Counted from the stretch's first letter, positions 35,068 to 44,935 are shown. The stretch is DNA of 64,000 bases from Aquabacterium sp. CECT 9606 (GCF_918741295.1 NZ_CAKKNB010000001.1:1-64000); one strand, 5' to 3'. The notes: generated by a model from the letters alone, not told the origin. Numbers and translations are program-made.

Positions 35068-35514
35068 ATGAAAAACTGGTCTGTTTCTCGCCGTGTGGCA
35101 CGGGGTTTCACCTTGATCGAATTGATGATCGTGGTGGCGATCATTGGGATTCTGGCGTCGGTGGCTTATCCGGCTTACACGGACTACATCCGGCGTGGGG
35201 CGTTGCCAGAAGCCTTCACGGTACTGTCCAGTGCACAAGTTAAGCAGGAGCAGTTTTACCAGGACAACCGCAACTACGGGAGCGGCACCACCTGTGGCGG
35301 CATGAACCCCATGCCCACCAATAAGTACTTCACATTCGTGTGCGATTCAGCGTCGGCCACCGGGTATACCGTCATAGCGACAGGCAACACTGGCACGGCC
35401 GCGAGCGGGCATGTCTACACGGTGGATCAATCAGGTGGCAAGGCCACGACCACTTTCAAAGGGGCAACCGTGTCCGGCAAGGCATGTTGGTTGTCCAAGG
35501 GCGACGAGTGCTGA
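35068..35514 (+). CDS. pilE: Type IV pilin-like protein (PilE family minor pilin)
   Basis: A 148-residue type IV pilin with a prepilin leader cut after Gly in RRVARG, then [28 protein letters not shown] with Glu at mature position 5. The C-terminal half contains a cysteine pair ([11 protein letters not shown]) resembling the pilin disulfide loop. PilE-type minor pilins accompany fimT-pilVWX-pilY1 operons and sit at the pilus tip. It starts with ATG 35068, preceded by TTGAGGGG. It is the first gene of a run of six pilus genes, all plus strand. Confidence 0.9.
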   Translation: MKNWSVSRRVARGFTLIELMIVVAIIGILASVAYPAYTDYIRRGALPEAFTVLSSAQVKQEQFYQDNRNYGSGTTCGGMNPMPTNKYFTFVCDSASATGYTVIATGNTGTAASGHVYTVDQSGGKATTTFKGATVSGKACWLSKGDEC

Positions 35515-35516
35515 TC

Positions 35517-36131
35517 ATGAAAACGCAACGTGGCATTTCCATGATCGAGGTGGTGGTCACCATCGCCATCATGGGCATCCTGATGGCGGCGGCCATGCCC
35601 AGCGTGGGCGACTGGATCCGCAATTCCCGTGTGCGCAACACAGCCGAGTCCATCCAGAACGGCTTGCAGACCGCGCGCATGGAGGCAGTGCGCCTGAACC
35701 GGCCGGTCACCTTCTCCCTGGTGTCAAACCTGACCAGCAGCTGCGCGCTGTCCTCCAGCAGCGGCTCGTGGGTGGTGAGCCAGGAAGCGCCCACCAACCA
35801 TTGCCATGACAACCCAACGAGCACCACGTCTCCGATGGTGGTGGCCAAAGGTGCCGTGGCCGACGGGGGGGGCGGCGCGACCGTCTCGGCCATCAATGCC
35901 TCCAACACCGCGGCCACCTCCATCACCTTCAATGGCTTCGGGCAGATCGCCAACGCCTCCGCCGCCACAGCCATTCGCATCATCGCGGTGAACAGTGCTG
36001 ATGGCACTTACCGACGTCGGGTTGAGGTTTCCCTCGGTGGCATTGGACGCCTTTGCGATCCCACCATCGATACCTCCATCCCCGCCAACACCGGCGACAC
36101 CCGCGCCTGCAACAACGCGCTCATCAACTGA
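35517..36131 (+). CDS. fimT: Type IV pilus minor pilin, FimT/GspH family
   Basis: A 204-residue pseudopilin with leader cut after Gly in KTQRG and mature sequence ISMIEVVVTIAIMGILMAAAMPSVGDWI with Glu5. The GspH-like globular part contains RVRNTAESIQNGLQTARMEAVRLN, the FimT/GspH hallmark, and ends with a cysteine-containing C-terminus (LCDPTID; RACNNALIN). It begins 2 nt after the pilE stop and is thus translationally linked. Confidence 0.9.
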   Translation: MKTQRGISMIEVVVTIAIMGILMAAAMPSVGDWIRNSRVRNTAESIQNGLQTARMEAVRLNRPVTFSLVSNLTSSCALSSSSGSWVVSQEAPTNHCHDNPTSTTSPMVVAKGAVADGGGGATVSAINASNTAATSITFNGFGQIANASAATAIRIIAVNSADGTYRRRVEVSLGGIGRLCDPTIDTSIPANTGDTRACNNALIN

Positions 36132-36136
36132 AAGCC

Positions 36137-36553
36137 ATGCGCAGACCTCGGCAAACCGGTTTCATGCTGATCGAGGTGTTGATCAGCGTGCTGATCTTCT
36201 CGGTGGGCGTGGTGGCCCTGGTTGCCTTGCAGGCGGCCATGACGCGCGCGCAGACCGAGGCCAAGGCCAGGACAGACGCCAGCTACCTGGCGACCGAGTT
36301 GGTGGGCTTGATGTGGAGCGATGTGAACAACTTGAGCGCCTACACCACCGCCAACTGCGCCAGCAACACGCAATGCAATATGTGGCTGGCCAAAGTGCAG
36401 CAAACCTTGCCCACCAACAACACTGCGCCGGTCGTGACTGTGGACACGGGCGCTTCTTCGGCCACGCTGGGCGATGTGTCCATCACCATCACTTGGCAAT
36501 CCCCTGGTGGGGATACTCACCGCTACGTGATGTCCACGAGCATCAAATCATGA
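36137..36553 (+). CDS. pilV: Type IV pilus modification protein PilV
   Basis: A 138-residue minor pilin. Prepilin leader RRPRQTG is followed by FMLIEVLISVLIFSVGVVALVALQ, with Glu5, and then ARTDASYLATELVGLMWSDV, the PilV signature. It needs PilW and PilX to form the tip complex. The start at ATG 36137 lies five nt after the fimT stop; its stop overlaps the pilW start (ATGA). Confidence 0.9.
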   Translation: MRRPRQTGFMLIEVLISVLIFSVGVVALVALQAAMTRAQTEAKARTDASYLATELVGLMWSDVNNLSAYTTANCASNTQCNMWLAKVQQTLPTNNTAPVVTVDTGASSATLGDVSITITWQSPGGDTHRYVMSTSIKS

Positions 36554-37641
36554 AGCGCGCGCGTGGTTTCACCCTGATCGAGCTGATGGTGGCCGTGGCC
36601 CTGGGCTTGCTGACCACCTTGGTGATCGCCCAGGTGTTCCTGCAATCCGAAGGCAACAAGCGCACCAGCACCAGCGGCAGCGATGCCCAGGTGAACGGCG
36701 CATTGGCCTTGTACGCACTGCAGCGAGACATCCAGATGGCTGGCTATGGTTTGTCGGCCATGCCGGCCGCCGTGGGGTGCCCCACCACCGCCCAGAACAA
36801 TGGCACCGCCGTGCTCAGCAGCGCGCCACTGGTGCCGGTGAGCATCACGTTTGGGGCCAGTGGGGCTTCGGACACCTTGACCGTGTTGTACAGCCAGGGC
36901 AGCGACTACTCGGTGCCCATCAAGGTCTCGGTGGACCATGCCAAGACGGACGTGTCGTTCACCGTGCCCTCGACCTGGGGCGTGGCCAATGGCGACATGC
37001 TGGTGGCCGTGCCCGCCACGTGGGTCGCAGGCAGCAATGAATGCACGTTGTTCCAGGCCACCAGTTCGGCGTCGGACAGCAGCACGCAAATCCAGAACGC
37101 CAACACCAGCGTCTGGAATCAAGCGCTGTCCTTCATCATGCCCGCGATCGGCTACCCGGCGGGCAGTGCCTTGCTCAACCTGGGCAGCGCGCCAGTGCGG
37201 CGGGTGTACTCGGTCAACCCGGGGACCTGGACCTTGCAGGGCCGGGAGCTGGGGGCAACCAATGCCCGTGACCTGTTTTCGCAGATCGTGTTGCTCAAAG
37301 CGCTGTATGGCAAGGCGGCGGTGGCCAACGGTCCGGTGGTGAGGTACGACACCGTGGCCCCCCTCAACAGCGCCGATTGGCGGCTGGTGCAGAACATCCG
37401 CTTGCTGATTGTGGCGCGCAGCGCGCAAAGAGAGGACCTGAAGAAGGACCCCGTCACGCCCAATGCCTTGGTCTGGGATGTGGGTCCATTGGCAGCCGTC
37501 ACTGGCAGCGTGGCCTGCAATGGTTCCAGCAAATGCGTGACGCTGGACGTCAGCCCTTCCGACACCACCAACTGGCGCTACTACCGCTACAAGGTTTTCG
37601 AGACGGTGGTTCCGCTGCGCAACACCGTGTGGAATCAGTGA
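36550..37641 (+). CDS. pilW: Type IV pilus minor pilin PilW
   Basis: A 363-residue minor pilin with a leader cut after Gly in KRARG, then FTLIELMVAVALGLLTTLVIAQVFLQSEGNKR with Glu5, and ALYALQRDIQMAGYG, a PilW feature. The long C-terminal part is beta-rich and unlike shorter pilins. Coupled to pilV by ATGA overlap and to pilX by a shared A of the stop codon. Confidence 0.9.
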   Translation: MKRARGFTLIELMVAVALGLLTTLVIAQVFLQSEGNKRTSTSGSDAQVNGALALYALQRDIQMAGYGLSAMPAAVGCPTTAQNNGTAVLSSAPLVPVSITFGASGASDTLTVLYSQGSDYSVPIKVSVDHAKTDVSFTVPSTWGVANGDMLVAVPATWVAGSNECTLFQATSSASDSSTQIQNANTSVWNQALSFIMPAIGYPAGSALLNLGSAPVRRVYSVNPGTWTLQGRELGATNARDLFSQIVLLKALYGKAAVANGPVVRYDTVAPLNSADWRLVQNIRLLIVARSAQREDLKKDPVTPNALVWDVGPLAAVTGSVACNGSSKCVTLDVSPSDTTNWRYYRYKVFETVVPLRNTVWNQ

Positions 37642-38288
37642 TGATGAAGCACCCTCCATGCGCCAGCCAGGGCCGTCAGAAAGGCGCATCCCTGATTTTT
37701 GCCATGATCACCCTGGTCTCCATGATGCTGGCGGCCATCGCCCTGGTGCGTTCGGTGGATTCGGGTTCGCGCATCCTGGGCAACATCGGCTTTCAGCAAG
37801 ACGCCACGGCGGCTGCCGAGCGGGCCACGCGCGAGGCCACCACGTGGTTGACCGCGGCGAACCGCGATCTGACCGCGAACTCGGCAAGTGGCGATGGTTT
37901 TTTTGCGACAGCCCCGGTCAACCTTGACGTGACCGGGCAATTGGGATCACCCGCGACCCGCACCTTGGTCAACTGGGGCAACAACAACTGCGGGGGCTCC
38001 TCGGCCGCCTGTTTGACGCCCCACAACTCCGGCGCCGTCAGCACGGGCAACACCGCCCAATATGTGATCTTCCGCTTGTGCCAAAGCGCCGGTGCCATTG
38101 GCACCAGCAACTGCGCGCAACCACTGACCTCGTCCTCTGGTGACCCCTCCCACAACGGATCCTGCTCGGGGGGTGGCGGCAATTGCGCGGGCACAGGCAG
38201 CATCTCGGGTCAGTATTTTCGAATCGTGGTGCGGGTCACGGGCTCGCGCGATACCACCAGCTTCACCGAAACGATCGTGCAGTACTAA
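37641..38288 (+). CDS. pilX: Type IV pilus assembly protein PilX
   Basis: A 215-residue PilX-type minor pilin. The leader ends QGRQKG and is followed by ASLIFAMITLVSMMLAAIAL. As in other PilX proteins, the Glu5 of true pilins is missing. DSGSRILGNIGFQQDATAAAERA follows, then a Gly/Cys-rich C-terminal region. It is thought to prime tip complex formation with PilV, PilW and PilY1. The start at ATG 37641 overlaps the pilW stop by one base. Confidence 0.88.
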   Translation: MMKHPPCASQGRQKGASLIFAMITLVSMMLAAIALVRSVDSGSRILGNIGFQQDATAAAERATREATTWLTAANRDLTANSASGDGFFATAPVNLDVTGQLGSPATRTLVNWGNNNCGGSSAACLTPHNSGAVSTGNTAQYVIFRLCQSAGAIGTSNCAQPLTSSSGDPSHNGSCSGGGGNCAGTGSISGQYFRIVVRVTGSRDTTSFTETIVQY

Positions 38289-38313
38289 GGTCTGAAAGGA
38301 CAGGTCGACCACC

Positions 38314-41300
38314 ATGAACAAGCCCACCTCAATGCAAGCCAGAACCTGGTTGATGGCGGCCTGGTTGGCCGTGTCCAGCCTGATGCTGGGCGCACACTCC
38401 CAGGCCGTGGCGGCCACCACCAGCATCGCCAATGAGCCGCTGGCCACTTTGTCGTCCTCCAACACCAAGCCCAACATCCTGTTCGTGCTGGACAACTCCG
38501 GCAGCATGGGTTGGGATTACATGCCCGACGATGTCAACACCGCCGCCTCCAGCTACACCACCACGTACGGCTACAAGTCCGCCCAGTGCAACGGCGTGGC
38601 GTATGACCCCACGTTCACCTACTCACCGCCCTTGAAGGCTGATGGCACCAGTTATCCCAACGCCAACTTCTCGGCGGCCAACCCCAACGGGTTTGGCCCC
38701 ACGCTGAGCGGCGGCACGGCGTACTACAGCGACAGCAATGTCACCACGGGCACGGGCAGCAAATCGTTTGTGTTCACCAGTGGCTTTCTGGCAGGGTTCT
38801 TCAATGGCTTCAACTTCCTGGGCGGCTTGCCCCCCTGGTCGGTGGGCGATGTGATCACCGCCGTGGACGCCAATGACGAAAACCATTGGGTCATCGGCAC
38901 CGTCACCAACGTTGCCAACGCCGGCATCTGCCTGTTCTCGTGCACCCGGACCATCACCATCACCGTGACCAGCTACAACGGTACCGATGCGGCGGCCGAC
39001 TGGAAGGTCAATGAACTGCAGGTGGACAACCTGGCCAACAGCACCTACTACAAGTACACAGGCGCCGAAACCAAGATGGGTTGGACTTACACCGCTGCCG
39101 GTGTGAGCAACACCACCTTCAAGAACGAGTGCATCAGCCACCCAGGGCTGCCCTCGGGCGAAACTGGTGATGGCAAGTTCACCGGCGTGGTGGTGACCGC
39201 AGGTTCGTCCGAGGCGCAAAACTACGCCAACTGGTACCAGTACTACCGCACGCGCATGCTGATGACGCGCACCGCCGCGGGCCGCGCGTTCCAGCCGCTG
39301 ACCAGCCGTTACCGCGTGGGCTTTTCAACCATCAATAACACGGGCATCACGGAAAGCACCACCCTGTCCACCATCTCGGCAGGCAATGCCTTCTTGAATG
39401 TTCGAGACTACGACAGCACCCAGCGTGGCTTGTTCATGGAGCGGCTCTACAACGCCACGCCAAGTGGCGGTACGCCCTTGCGCACGGCATTGTCCAAAGC
39501 GGGCCGTTACTTCGCCAAGAAGGTGGCAGGGCAGACCTACGACCCCATGCAGTACGCCTGTCAGCGCAGCTATGCCTTCCTCTCCACAGACGGTTACTGG
39601 AACGATGGCAGCAATCCCAAACAATTGGATGGGAGCACCGACATTGGCCAGCAAGACGGGGCGGATGTGCGGCCCTTCAACGACGGCGGATCGGCCACGC
39701 GCCAAACGGTCAGTACCAGCACGGAACGCCGTGAAACCACCACGCCGGTGACCGTGTCCCAGCTGTACACCCGCAACCTGTACACCTATGGAGCGTATTC
39801 CTTCAGTTGCTTTGGCTACCCCGAGACCACAACCACCCAGACGGTGACGACCTCCGCCAGTGGAACGCAAGTGGTGACCACCGACTACGTCACCACCACC
39901 ACCACTGCGGACGTGTACACCAACGGCGTGCTGTCCACATCCACGGTCGTGACCGGACCGGTCGCCACGCCCGTGTCCACGAGTGGCCCCACGCCCCCTG
40001 TCGCGACGACGGGCTCGGCCTGGGTCAGTGGCACACCTTTCAGCAGTGGCTGCGGCTCCAAGAAGACGACCCCGAGTGGCATCTTCCCATCGGGCAGCGT
40101 TGTCACCTCGCCAACTGGTGCTGCGGTCGCGGTCACGCTGTCAACCACGGCTGCCGGCCCCACGACAACAATCGTGGGTGCCTCTGGCGGCGTCTCCAAC
40201 ACCCTGGCCGACGTGGCCGAGTATTACTTTCAGACAGACCTGCGCACGAGCGTGCTGGGCAACTGCATCGGCTCCCTGAACACCGATGTGTGCGACAACA
40301 GCTTGTTGACCGCCTCGGGCCGGGACACGGCGACCTGGCAGCACATGACCACCTTCACGCTGGGCCTGGGCGTCAACGGCGCGCTGCCCTACGACCGCTA
40401 CTACCTGGACCATGCCACGCAGGCCACCTCGTCGTACTACAAGCTGATCTCCGGTGACTTGACGTGGCCGGCACCTGTCTCGGGCTCCGTTACCACCGTG
40501 GATGACCTGTGGCATGCGGCCGTCAACGGTCGCGGACAGTACTTCGGCGCCAACAACGCCACCGACCTGACGACGGCCTTGACCAATGCCCTGGCTGGCA
40601 TGGGCAAGACACCAGGCTCTGGCGCGGCCCTGGCCTTGAGCAGCGCCAGGCCATCGGGCACCGACAACCTGGCGTTCTCGACCGCTTACACCACGGTGGA
40701 CTGGACCGGCGACATGCTCGCCTACGAGATCGCCGCCGATGGCACCATCTCCACCACGCCTTTGTCGGGCACGGCGCAGGCCGGTGTTGATAACCTGGCC
40801 CTGCGAGGCGCCAATGCCACGGACCGCCGCAACATCTACTACCGCAAGCCGGGCACGACGTCGCTGGTGGCCTTCAACTTCAGCAACCTCACCAACGATA
40901 CCTTGACGGGCCACTTCACCGGTTTTTGCGGCAAGACGGTGTCGGACACCGCCACCGTCTACCCGCAGCAATGCGCGGGCTTGTCAGCCACGCAACTGGG
41001 TTACGCCAACAATGGCAGCTACCTGGTGAACTGGTTGCGGGGCGAAGACACCTTCGAGGAAAGCAAGAGCACGCCCTTGTTCCGCGGCCGCGTCAGCGCT
41101 TTGGGCGACATCATCAACAGCGAGCCGGTGTACGTGTCCAAGCCGCCCTTCAGCTACACCGACTCGGGCTACGCTTCCTTCAAAACCACCAATGACGCAC
41201 GCCGTGCCGTGGTCTATGTGGGCGGCAATGACGGCATGTTGCATGCATTCTCGGGCGCTCGGGCCGACCTGGGCACGGAGTTGTGGGCCTTCATCCCCAC

Positions 41301-42570
41301 GGCGGTCATGCCCAAGCTGGGCCGCCAGGCCAACACCTACTACGGCAATTACCACCAGTACTACGTGGATGGCTCGCCCATTTATGGTGACATCAAAACG
41401 GGTGGCAACTGGAAGTCCATCCTGGTCGGTGGATTGAACGCGGGCGGCAGGGGCTACTACGCGCTGGATGTGACCAACCCCGCCTCACCCACGCTGTTGT
41501 GGGAGTTCACGATGGGCACGCTCAGCAACGCCGCCACGGACTCCAAGGACCCGGACCTGGGCCTGACCTATGGTGATCCCATCATCACCAAGCGCGCCGA
41601 TGGCACTTGGGTCGTGGTGTTCGCGTCCGGCTACAACAACACAGGCAATGGCTACCTGTACGTGCTTGATGCCAACACAGGCGTGCAACTCTCCAAGATC
41701 CCTACCTACACCTCGGGTACCACGCCAGCGGGCACGGTCGGCACACCGAGTGGCCTGGCCAAGCTCAACGCCTGGATCGACTCCCCCAGCAACAACTCGG
41801 CCAGCCGCTTTTACGGTGGCGACCTGCTGGGCAACTTGTGGCGCTTCGACATCGACAACCTGGTGGCACCCAATGGCAAGGCGCAGCGATTGGCCTCTTT
41901 CCTGATCGGGCAGAGCGCCAGCACGCCCCAGCCCATCACGACCAAACCCAGGTTGTCTTATGCCAAGTACGGGACGACCAAGTACCCGATGGTGTTCGTG
42001 GGCACGGGCCGCTACCTGGGCACGCCCGACCAGTCGGATGCCACGCAACAGTCCATCTACGGCATCAAGGATCCGCTGACCGCCTCCGACTGGGGCGATG
42101 TGCGGGCCAATGGTTCCTTGGTTCAGCAGACCGTGACCATCGATGCCTTGAACCGGCGCAAGGTCTCTAACAACGCCGTCAACCTGTCGGCTGCGGGCGT
42201 GGGAGGGTGGCGCGTCGATTTGCCCGACAGCAAGGAGCGGATCGCGGTTGACATGAAAGTTGAATACGGCGTTCTGACGGCGAGTTCGACCATCCCAGGA
42301 ACCGCCACGTGCGCTGCCGCAGGTGAAACCGGGGCCCCCTACTCCTTCAATATGCTGACCGGGTCTGCGCTGACCGCCGACGGGGTGATCAGTCCTGGGC
42401 CTGGCAAGGGCGTGGTGGGGGAGTCCATCATCGTGGTCAACGGACGGCTCATCCGCGTGCGCAAGTACCGCGACGGCAGCATCACCTATGAAGACATTGG
42501 GAAAGCCCCGGATGAAGCCGGCAGCGGTGGCTTCAAGCGCGCCTCCTGGCGAGAGCTGATCACCAATTGA
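38314..42570 (+). CDS. pilY1: Type IV pilus tip adhesin/assembly protein PilY1
   Basis: A 1,418-residue secreted tip protein. It has a signal peptide (TWLMAAWLAVSSLMLGAHSQAVAA) and a von Willebrand A-like domain with MIDAS motif DNSGSMG (60-66). A Thr/Ser-rich insertion (about 465-630) interrupts it. The C-terminal half is the PilY1 beta-propeller (VYVGGNDGMLHAFSG; ALDVTNPASPTLLWEF; YLYVLDANTGVQL) with calcium-type loops. PilY1 promotes pilus extension, adhesion and surface sensing in related systems. The start at ATG 38314 has GAAAGGA upstream. Confidence 0.94.
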   Translation: MNKPTSMQARTWLMAAWLAVSSLMLGAHSQAVAATTSIANEPLATLSSSNTKPNILFVLDNSGSMGWDYMPDDVNTAASSYTTTYGYKSAQCNGVAYDPTFTYSPPLKADGTSYPNANFSAANPNGFGPTLSGGTAYYSDSNVTTGTGSKSFVFTSGFLAGFFNGFNFLGGLPPWSVGDVITAVDANDENHWVIGTVTNVANAGICLFSCTRTITITVTSYNGTDAAADWKVNELQVDNLANSTYYKYTGAETKMGWTYTAAGVSNTTFKNECISHPGLPSGETGDGKFTGVVVTAGSSEAQNYANWYQYYRTRMLMTRTAAGRAFQPLTSRYRVGFSTINNTGITESTTLSTISAGNAFLNVRDYDSTQRGLFMERLYNATPSGGTPLRTALSKAGRYFAKKVAGQTYDPMQYACQRSYAFLSTDGYWNDGSNPKQLDGSTDIGQQDGADVRPFNDGGSATRQTVSTSTERRETTTPVTVSQLYTRNLYTYGAYSFSCFGYPETTTTQTVTTSASGTQVVTTDYVTTTTTADVYTNGVLSTSTVVTGPVATPVSTSGPTPPVATTGSAWVSGTPFSSGCGSKKTTPSGIFPSGSVVTSPTGAAVAVTLSTTAAGPTTTIVGASGGVSNTLADVAEYYFQTDLRTSVLGNCIGSLNTDVCDNSLLTASGRDTATWQHMTTFTLGLGVNGALPYDRYYLDHATQATSSYYKLISGDLTWPAPVSGSVTTVDDLWHAAVNGRGQYFGANNATDLTTALTNALAGMGKTPGSGAALALSSARPSGTDNLAFSTAYTTVDWTGDMLAYEIAADGTISTTPLSGTAQAGVDNLALRGANATDRRNIYYRKPGTTSLVAFNFSNLTNDTLTGHFTGFCGKTVSDTATVYPQQCAGLSATQLGYANNGSYLVNWLRGEDTFEESKSTPLFRGRVSALGDIINSEPVYVSKPPFSYTDSGYASFKTTNDARRAVVYVGGNDGMLHAFSGARADLGTELWAFIPTAVMPKLGRQANTYYGNYHQYYVDGSPIYGDIKTGGNWKSILVGGLNAGGRGYYALDVTNPASPTLLWEFTMGTLSNAATDSKDPDLGLTYGDPIITKRADGTWVVVFASGYNNTGNGYLYVLDANTGVQLSKIPTYTSGTTPAGTVGTPSGLAKLNAWIDSPSNNSASRFYGGDLLGNLWRFDIDNLVAPNGKAQRLASFLIGQSASTPQPITTKPRLSYAKYGTTKYPMVFVGTGRYLGTPDQSDATQQSIYGIKDPLTASDWGDVRANGSLVQQTVTIDALNRRKVSNNAVNLSAAGVGGWRVDLPDSKERIAVDMKVEYGVLTASSTIPGTATCAAAGETGAPYSFNMLTGSALTADGVISPGPGKGVVGESIIVVNGRLIRVRKYRDGSITYEDIGKAPDEAGSGGFKRASWRELITN

Positions 42571-42594
42571 CGCGATGGCAAGGCGAGTTTGGCC

Positions 42595-43161
42595 ATGAAC
42601 CAGCGCTTGAGCACCTGTGTGGTCATGGTGGTGGCATTGCATGGCGCCGTGCTGGCGTGGGCCAATCGGCCTGCCGATGGCACGGCCCAAGCAATGGCCC
42701 AGTCGGGTCATGCGGTACAGGTCCGGATGCTGTCGGCGGCGTCCGTGCCTCCGTCATCAAGCCGGGATGTGACTGCCAACGCACTGGCCACTTCCGATGC
42801 GTCATTGGGCGGTGCGGCCGACACCCCCGCCCAGGATGTTGACAGCGCCATCGACCTGGACGGCTACGTGCCGCGCCGCTGGCTGACGGTGGCGCCAAGG
42901 CCCACTGCCCCGGTGCTGCTGCCGTTCCCGTCGGACTTCAATGACAACGCCCATTACACCGTGGTGCTGAACCTGTACATCGAAGCCGATGGACGCGTGG
43001 GCCGCATCGAGTTCGAAGGCGTGCCACTGCCCGATCTGCTGGCACGCGCCGCGCGGAGCACATTTGAAAATGCCCGCTTCACGCCCGGCCAGGTGAAAGG
43101 CCGCATCGTCAAATCATTGATCCGGGTCGAGGTGGATTTTGACAACCTGGCGCAAGGCTAA
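42595..43161 (+). CDS. TonB-C-like periplasmic protein after pilY1
   Basis: A 188-residue protein with an N-terminal hydrophobic anchor (LSTCVVMVVALHGAVLAWA), a low-complexity Ser/Ala/Asp-rich spacer, and a C-terminal domain similar to TonB: NDNAHYTVVLNLYIEADGRVGRIEFEGV, ending RAARSTFENARFTPGQVKGRIVKSLIRVEVDF. No Pro-rich spanning region or ExbBD partner is visible, so energy transduction is doubtful. It follows pilY1 by 24 nt and may be part of the pilus operon. Function unknown. Confidence 0.65.
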   Translation: MNQRLSTCVVMVVALHGAVLAWANRPADGTAQAMAQSGHAVQVRMLSAASVPPSSSRDVTANALATSDASLGGAADTPAQDVDSAIDLDGYVPRRWLTVAPRPTAPVLLPFPSDFNDNAHYTVVLNLYIEADGRVGRIEFEGVPLPDLLARAARSTFENARFTPGQVKGRIVKSLIRVEVDFDNLAQG

Positions 43162-44013
43162 TCAAAGCCTTCCCTGATCCGCACACCACTCACTCCACGA
43201 CCCCGCATACAGCCTTGACCCTTCCAGCCCCGCGTGCGTCATCGCCAGCAGGTTGTGGCAGGCCGTGACGCCCGAGCCGCACTGGTGCACCACGGTGTCC
43301 ACAGGCTGTGATCCCAGCAACGCGGTGAACTCATCGCGCAGCACCTGCGCCGGTTTAAACCGCCCATCAGCCCCCAGGTTCAACTGAAAAAAACGGTTGA
43401 TGGCCCCCGGGATGTGCCCACCCACCGGGTCCAGCGTTTCGTTCTCGCCGCGAAACCGGTCTGGCGCGCGGGCATCGACCAGCTGCATTGCGCCACGGTT
43501 ACCCAGGTGGGTCTGCACAAAGTCGATGCGGGTCAGGTGCTCATCGTGCGGTGTCAGCTGGATCTGGGAGGGCGAGCGGGAAGGCGCCTCGGCGCTGACG
43601 GCGCCGCCGTGTGCCAGCCAGGCGGCCCAGCCGCCATCGAGCACGCGCACCAAGGGGTGCCCCATCCAGCGCAACATCCACCAGGCCCGTGCGGCAAACA
43701 TGCCCCCAGCGTCGTCATAGGCAATGACCTCGGTGCCTGGCTGCAAACCCCAACCGCGCAAGGTGGCCAGCCACGCATCGGGGTGGGGCAGCGGGTGGCG
43801 GCCGTTCAGCCCGGTCTTGGGGCCCGACAGATCGCTGTCCAGGTTCGCGTACACGGCGCCCGGCACATGGCCCTGCGCATAGGCCTGCTGACCCGCTTGC
43901 GGTGCAGCGAGGCTGAAGCGGCAATCCAGCACCAGCACATCGCTGTTCGGTTGCTTCAGCAAGGCCACCAGCTCAGCGGCCGAGATCAAAGTGTGTTGAT
44001 GAAGGAGGTTCAT
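43162..44013 (-). CDS. sseA: 3-mercaptopyruvate sulfurtransferase (SseA-like)
   Basis: A 283-residue two-domain rhodanese. The catalytic Cys245 lies in CGSGVTA, the loop motif of mercaptopyruvate sulfurtransferases rather than classical rhodaneses (CRKG-type). The first domain shows VLDCRFSLAAP, GHVPGAVYANLDSDLSGP and YDDAGGMFAARAWWMLRWMGH. It transfers sulfur from 3-mercaptopyruvate to cyanide or thiols. The ATG start overlaps the upstream hydrolase stop (ATGA), and the gene ends tail-to-tail with the TonB-C-like gene without a gap. Confidence 0.9.
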   Translation of the reverse strand: MNLLHQHTLISAAELVALLKQPNSDVLVLDCRFSLAAPQAGQQAYAQGHVPGAVYANLDSDLSGPKTGLNGRHPLPHPDAWLATLRGWGLQPGTEVIAYDDAGGMFAARAWWMLRWMGHPLVRVLDGGWAAWLAHGGAVSAEAPSRSPSQIQLTPHDEHLTRIDFVQTHLGNRGAMQLVDARAPDRFRGENETLDPVGGHIPGAINRFFQLNLGADGRFKPAQVLRDEFTALLGSQPVDTVVHQCGSGVTACHNLLAMTHAGLEGSRLYAGSWSEWCADQGRL

Positions 44014-44915
44014 GCGGATCGGTTCAAGGCGGCTTGGAGGGCGTGGATCACCGCGGCGGGTTCTTCGTGCACGATCCAGTGCGTGGCCTGCGGCACGCGC
44101 GTGATGTGCAGGTCGGGCACGTAGGCCTCCAGGCCATCCAGCAGACTGGGCGGCAGGGCCATGTCGGCCTCGCCCCAGATCACGGTGGTGGGGATGTTCA
44201 CGTGCAGCATCGCCTCGGGCAGCGTCAAGTGCATGACCGCGTCGGTGGGGGCCGTGGGCGGGTGCAGGGGCGAGGCGCGGTAATAGTTCAGTGGTCCGCT
44301 CAAGCCGGCTGACCAGGCCTGGCGGTACTGCTCACGCAGCTCGGGCGTCAGCCAGTCGGCGCGGCCAAAGCGCTCGAAGAATGACCACATCTTGGCGAAA
44401 TCATCGGCCTGCAAATAAGCTTCAACACCCGGGCGGCGCAGCAGGTTCATGTACTCGCTGGCGGCTTGTTGCGCGGGGTCGTGGCGCAGCGCCTTCATGA
44501 ACAAGGCCGGGTGGGGCGCGTTCAGGATCACCAGGCGCTCCATCATCTGCGGGGCCATGGCGGCCAGGCCCCAGGCGATGGCACCACCCCAGTCGTGCGC
44601 GATCAAGGCGGTCGCCGGGGCGCCCAGGGTCCGGATCAAGCCCAGCACATCGGCTCCAACCAATTGCGCGCGGTAGTCCTTCGCGTCGGGGGGCGCGTAA
44701 GAGCCCGGGTAGCCGCGCAGATTGGGTGCCACGCAGCGGTAGTGCTCGCCAAAGTGCGCCAGCAGTTCATCCCAGGCAAAGGCGGCTTCCGGAAACCCAT
44801 GCAGGAACACCAGCAGTGGCGCGTCCTCCGGGCCGGCCATGCGGCAATCCAGCCACGCCTGCGGCTGGGTCGCGTCAAGCGAGGGCAGGGTGATGCGGCG
44901 GCTGGTGATGTCCAT
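44010..44915 (-). CDS. Alpha/beta hydrolase (epoxide hydrolase/haloalkane dehalogenase-like)
   Basis: A 301-residue alpha/beta hydrolase. Oxyanion motif HGFPE follows strand VFLHGF, the nucleophile is Asp108 in IAHDWGGAIAW (Asp instead of Ser, as in epoxide hydrolases and dehalogenases) and the catalytic His sits in ATHWIVHEEP. The cap domain is helical. The substrate is unknown. It overlaps sseA by four bases and starts just after the CnoX-like gene. Confidence 0.88.
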   Translation of the reverse strand: MDITSRRITLPSLDATQPQAWLDCRMAGPEDAPLLVFLHGFPEAAFAWDELLAHFGEHYRCVAPNLRGYPGSYAPPDAKDYRAQLVGADVLGLIRTLGAPATALIAHDWGGAIAWGLAAMAPQMMERLVILNAPHPALFMKALRHDPAQQAASEYMNLLRRPGVEAYLQADDFAKMWSFFERFGRADWLTPELREQYRQAWSAGLSGPLNYYRASPLHPPTAPTDAVMHLTLPEAMLHVNIPTTVIWGEADMALPPSLLDGLEAYVPDLHITRVPQATHWIVHEEPAAVIHALQAALNRSA

Positions 44916-44935
44916 GCGGGGCTTTCGTGAAGGCG

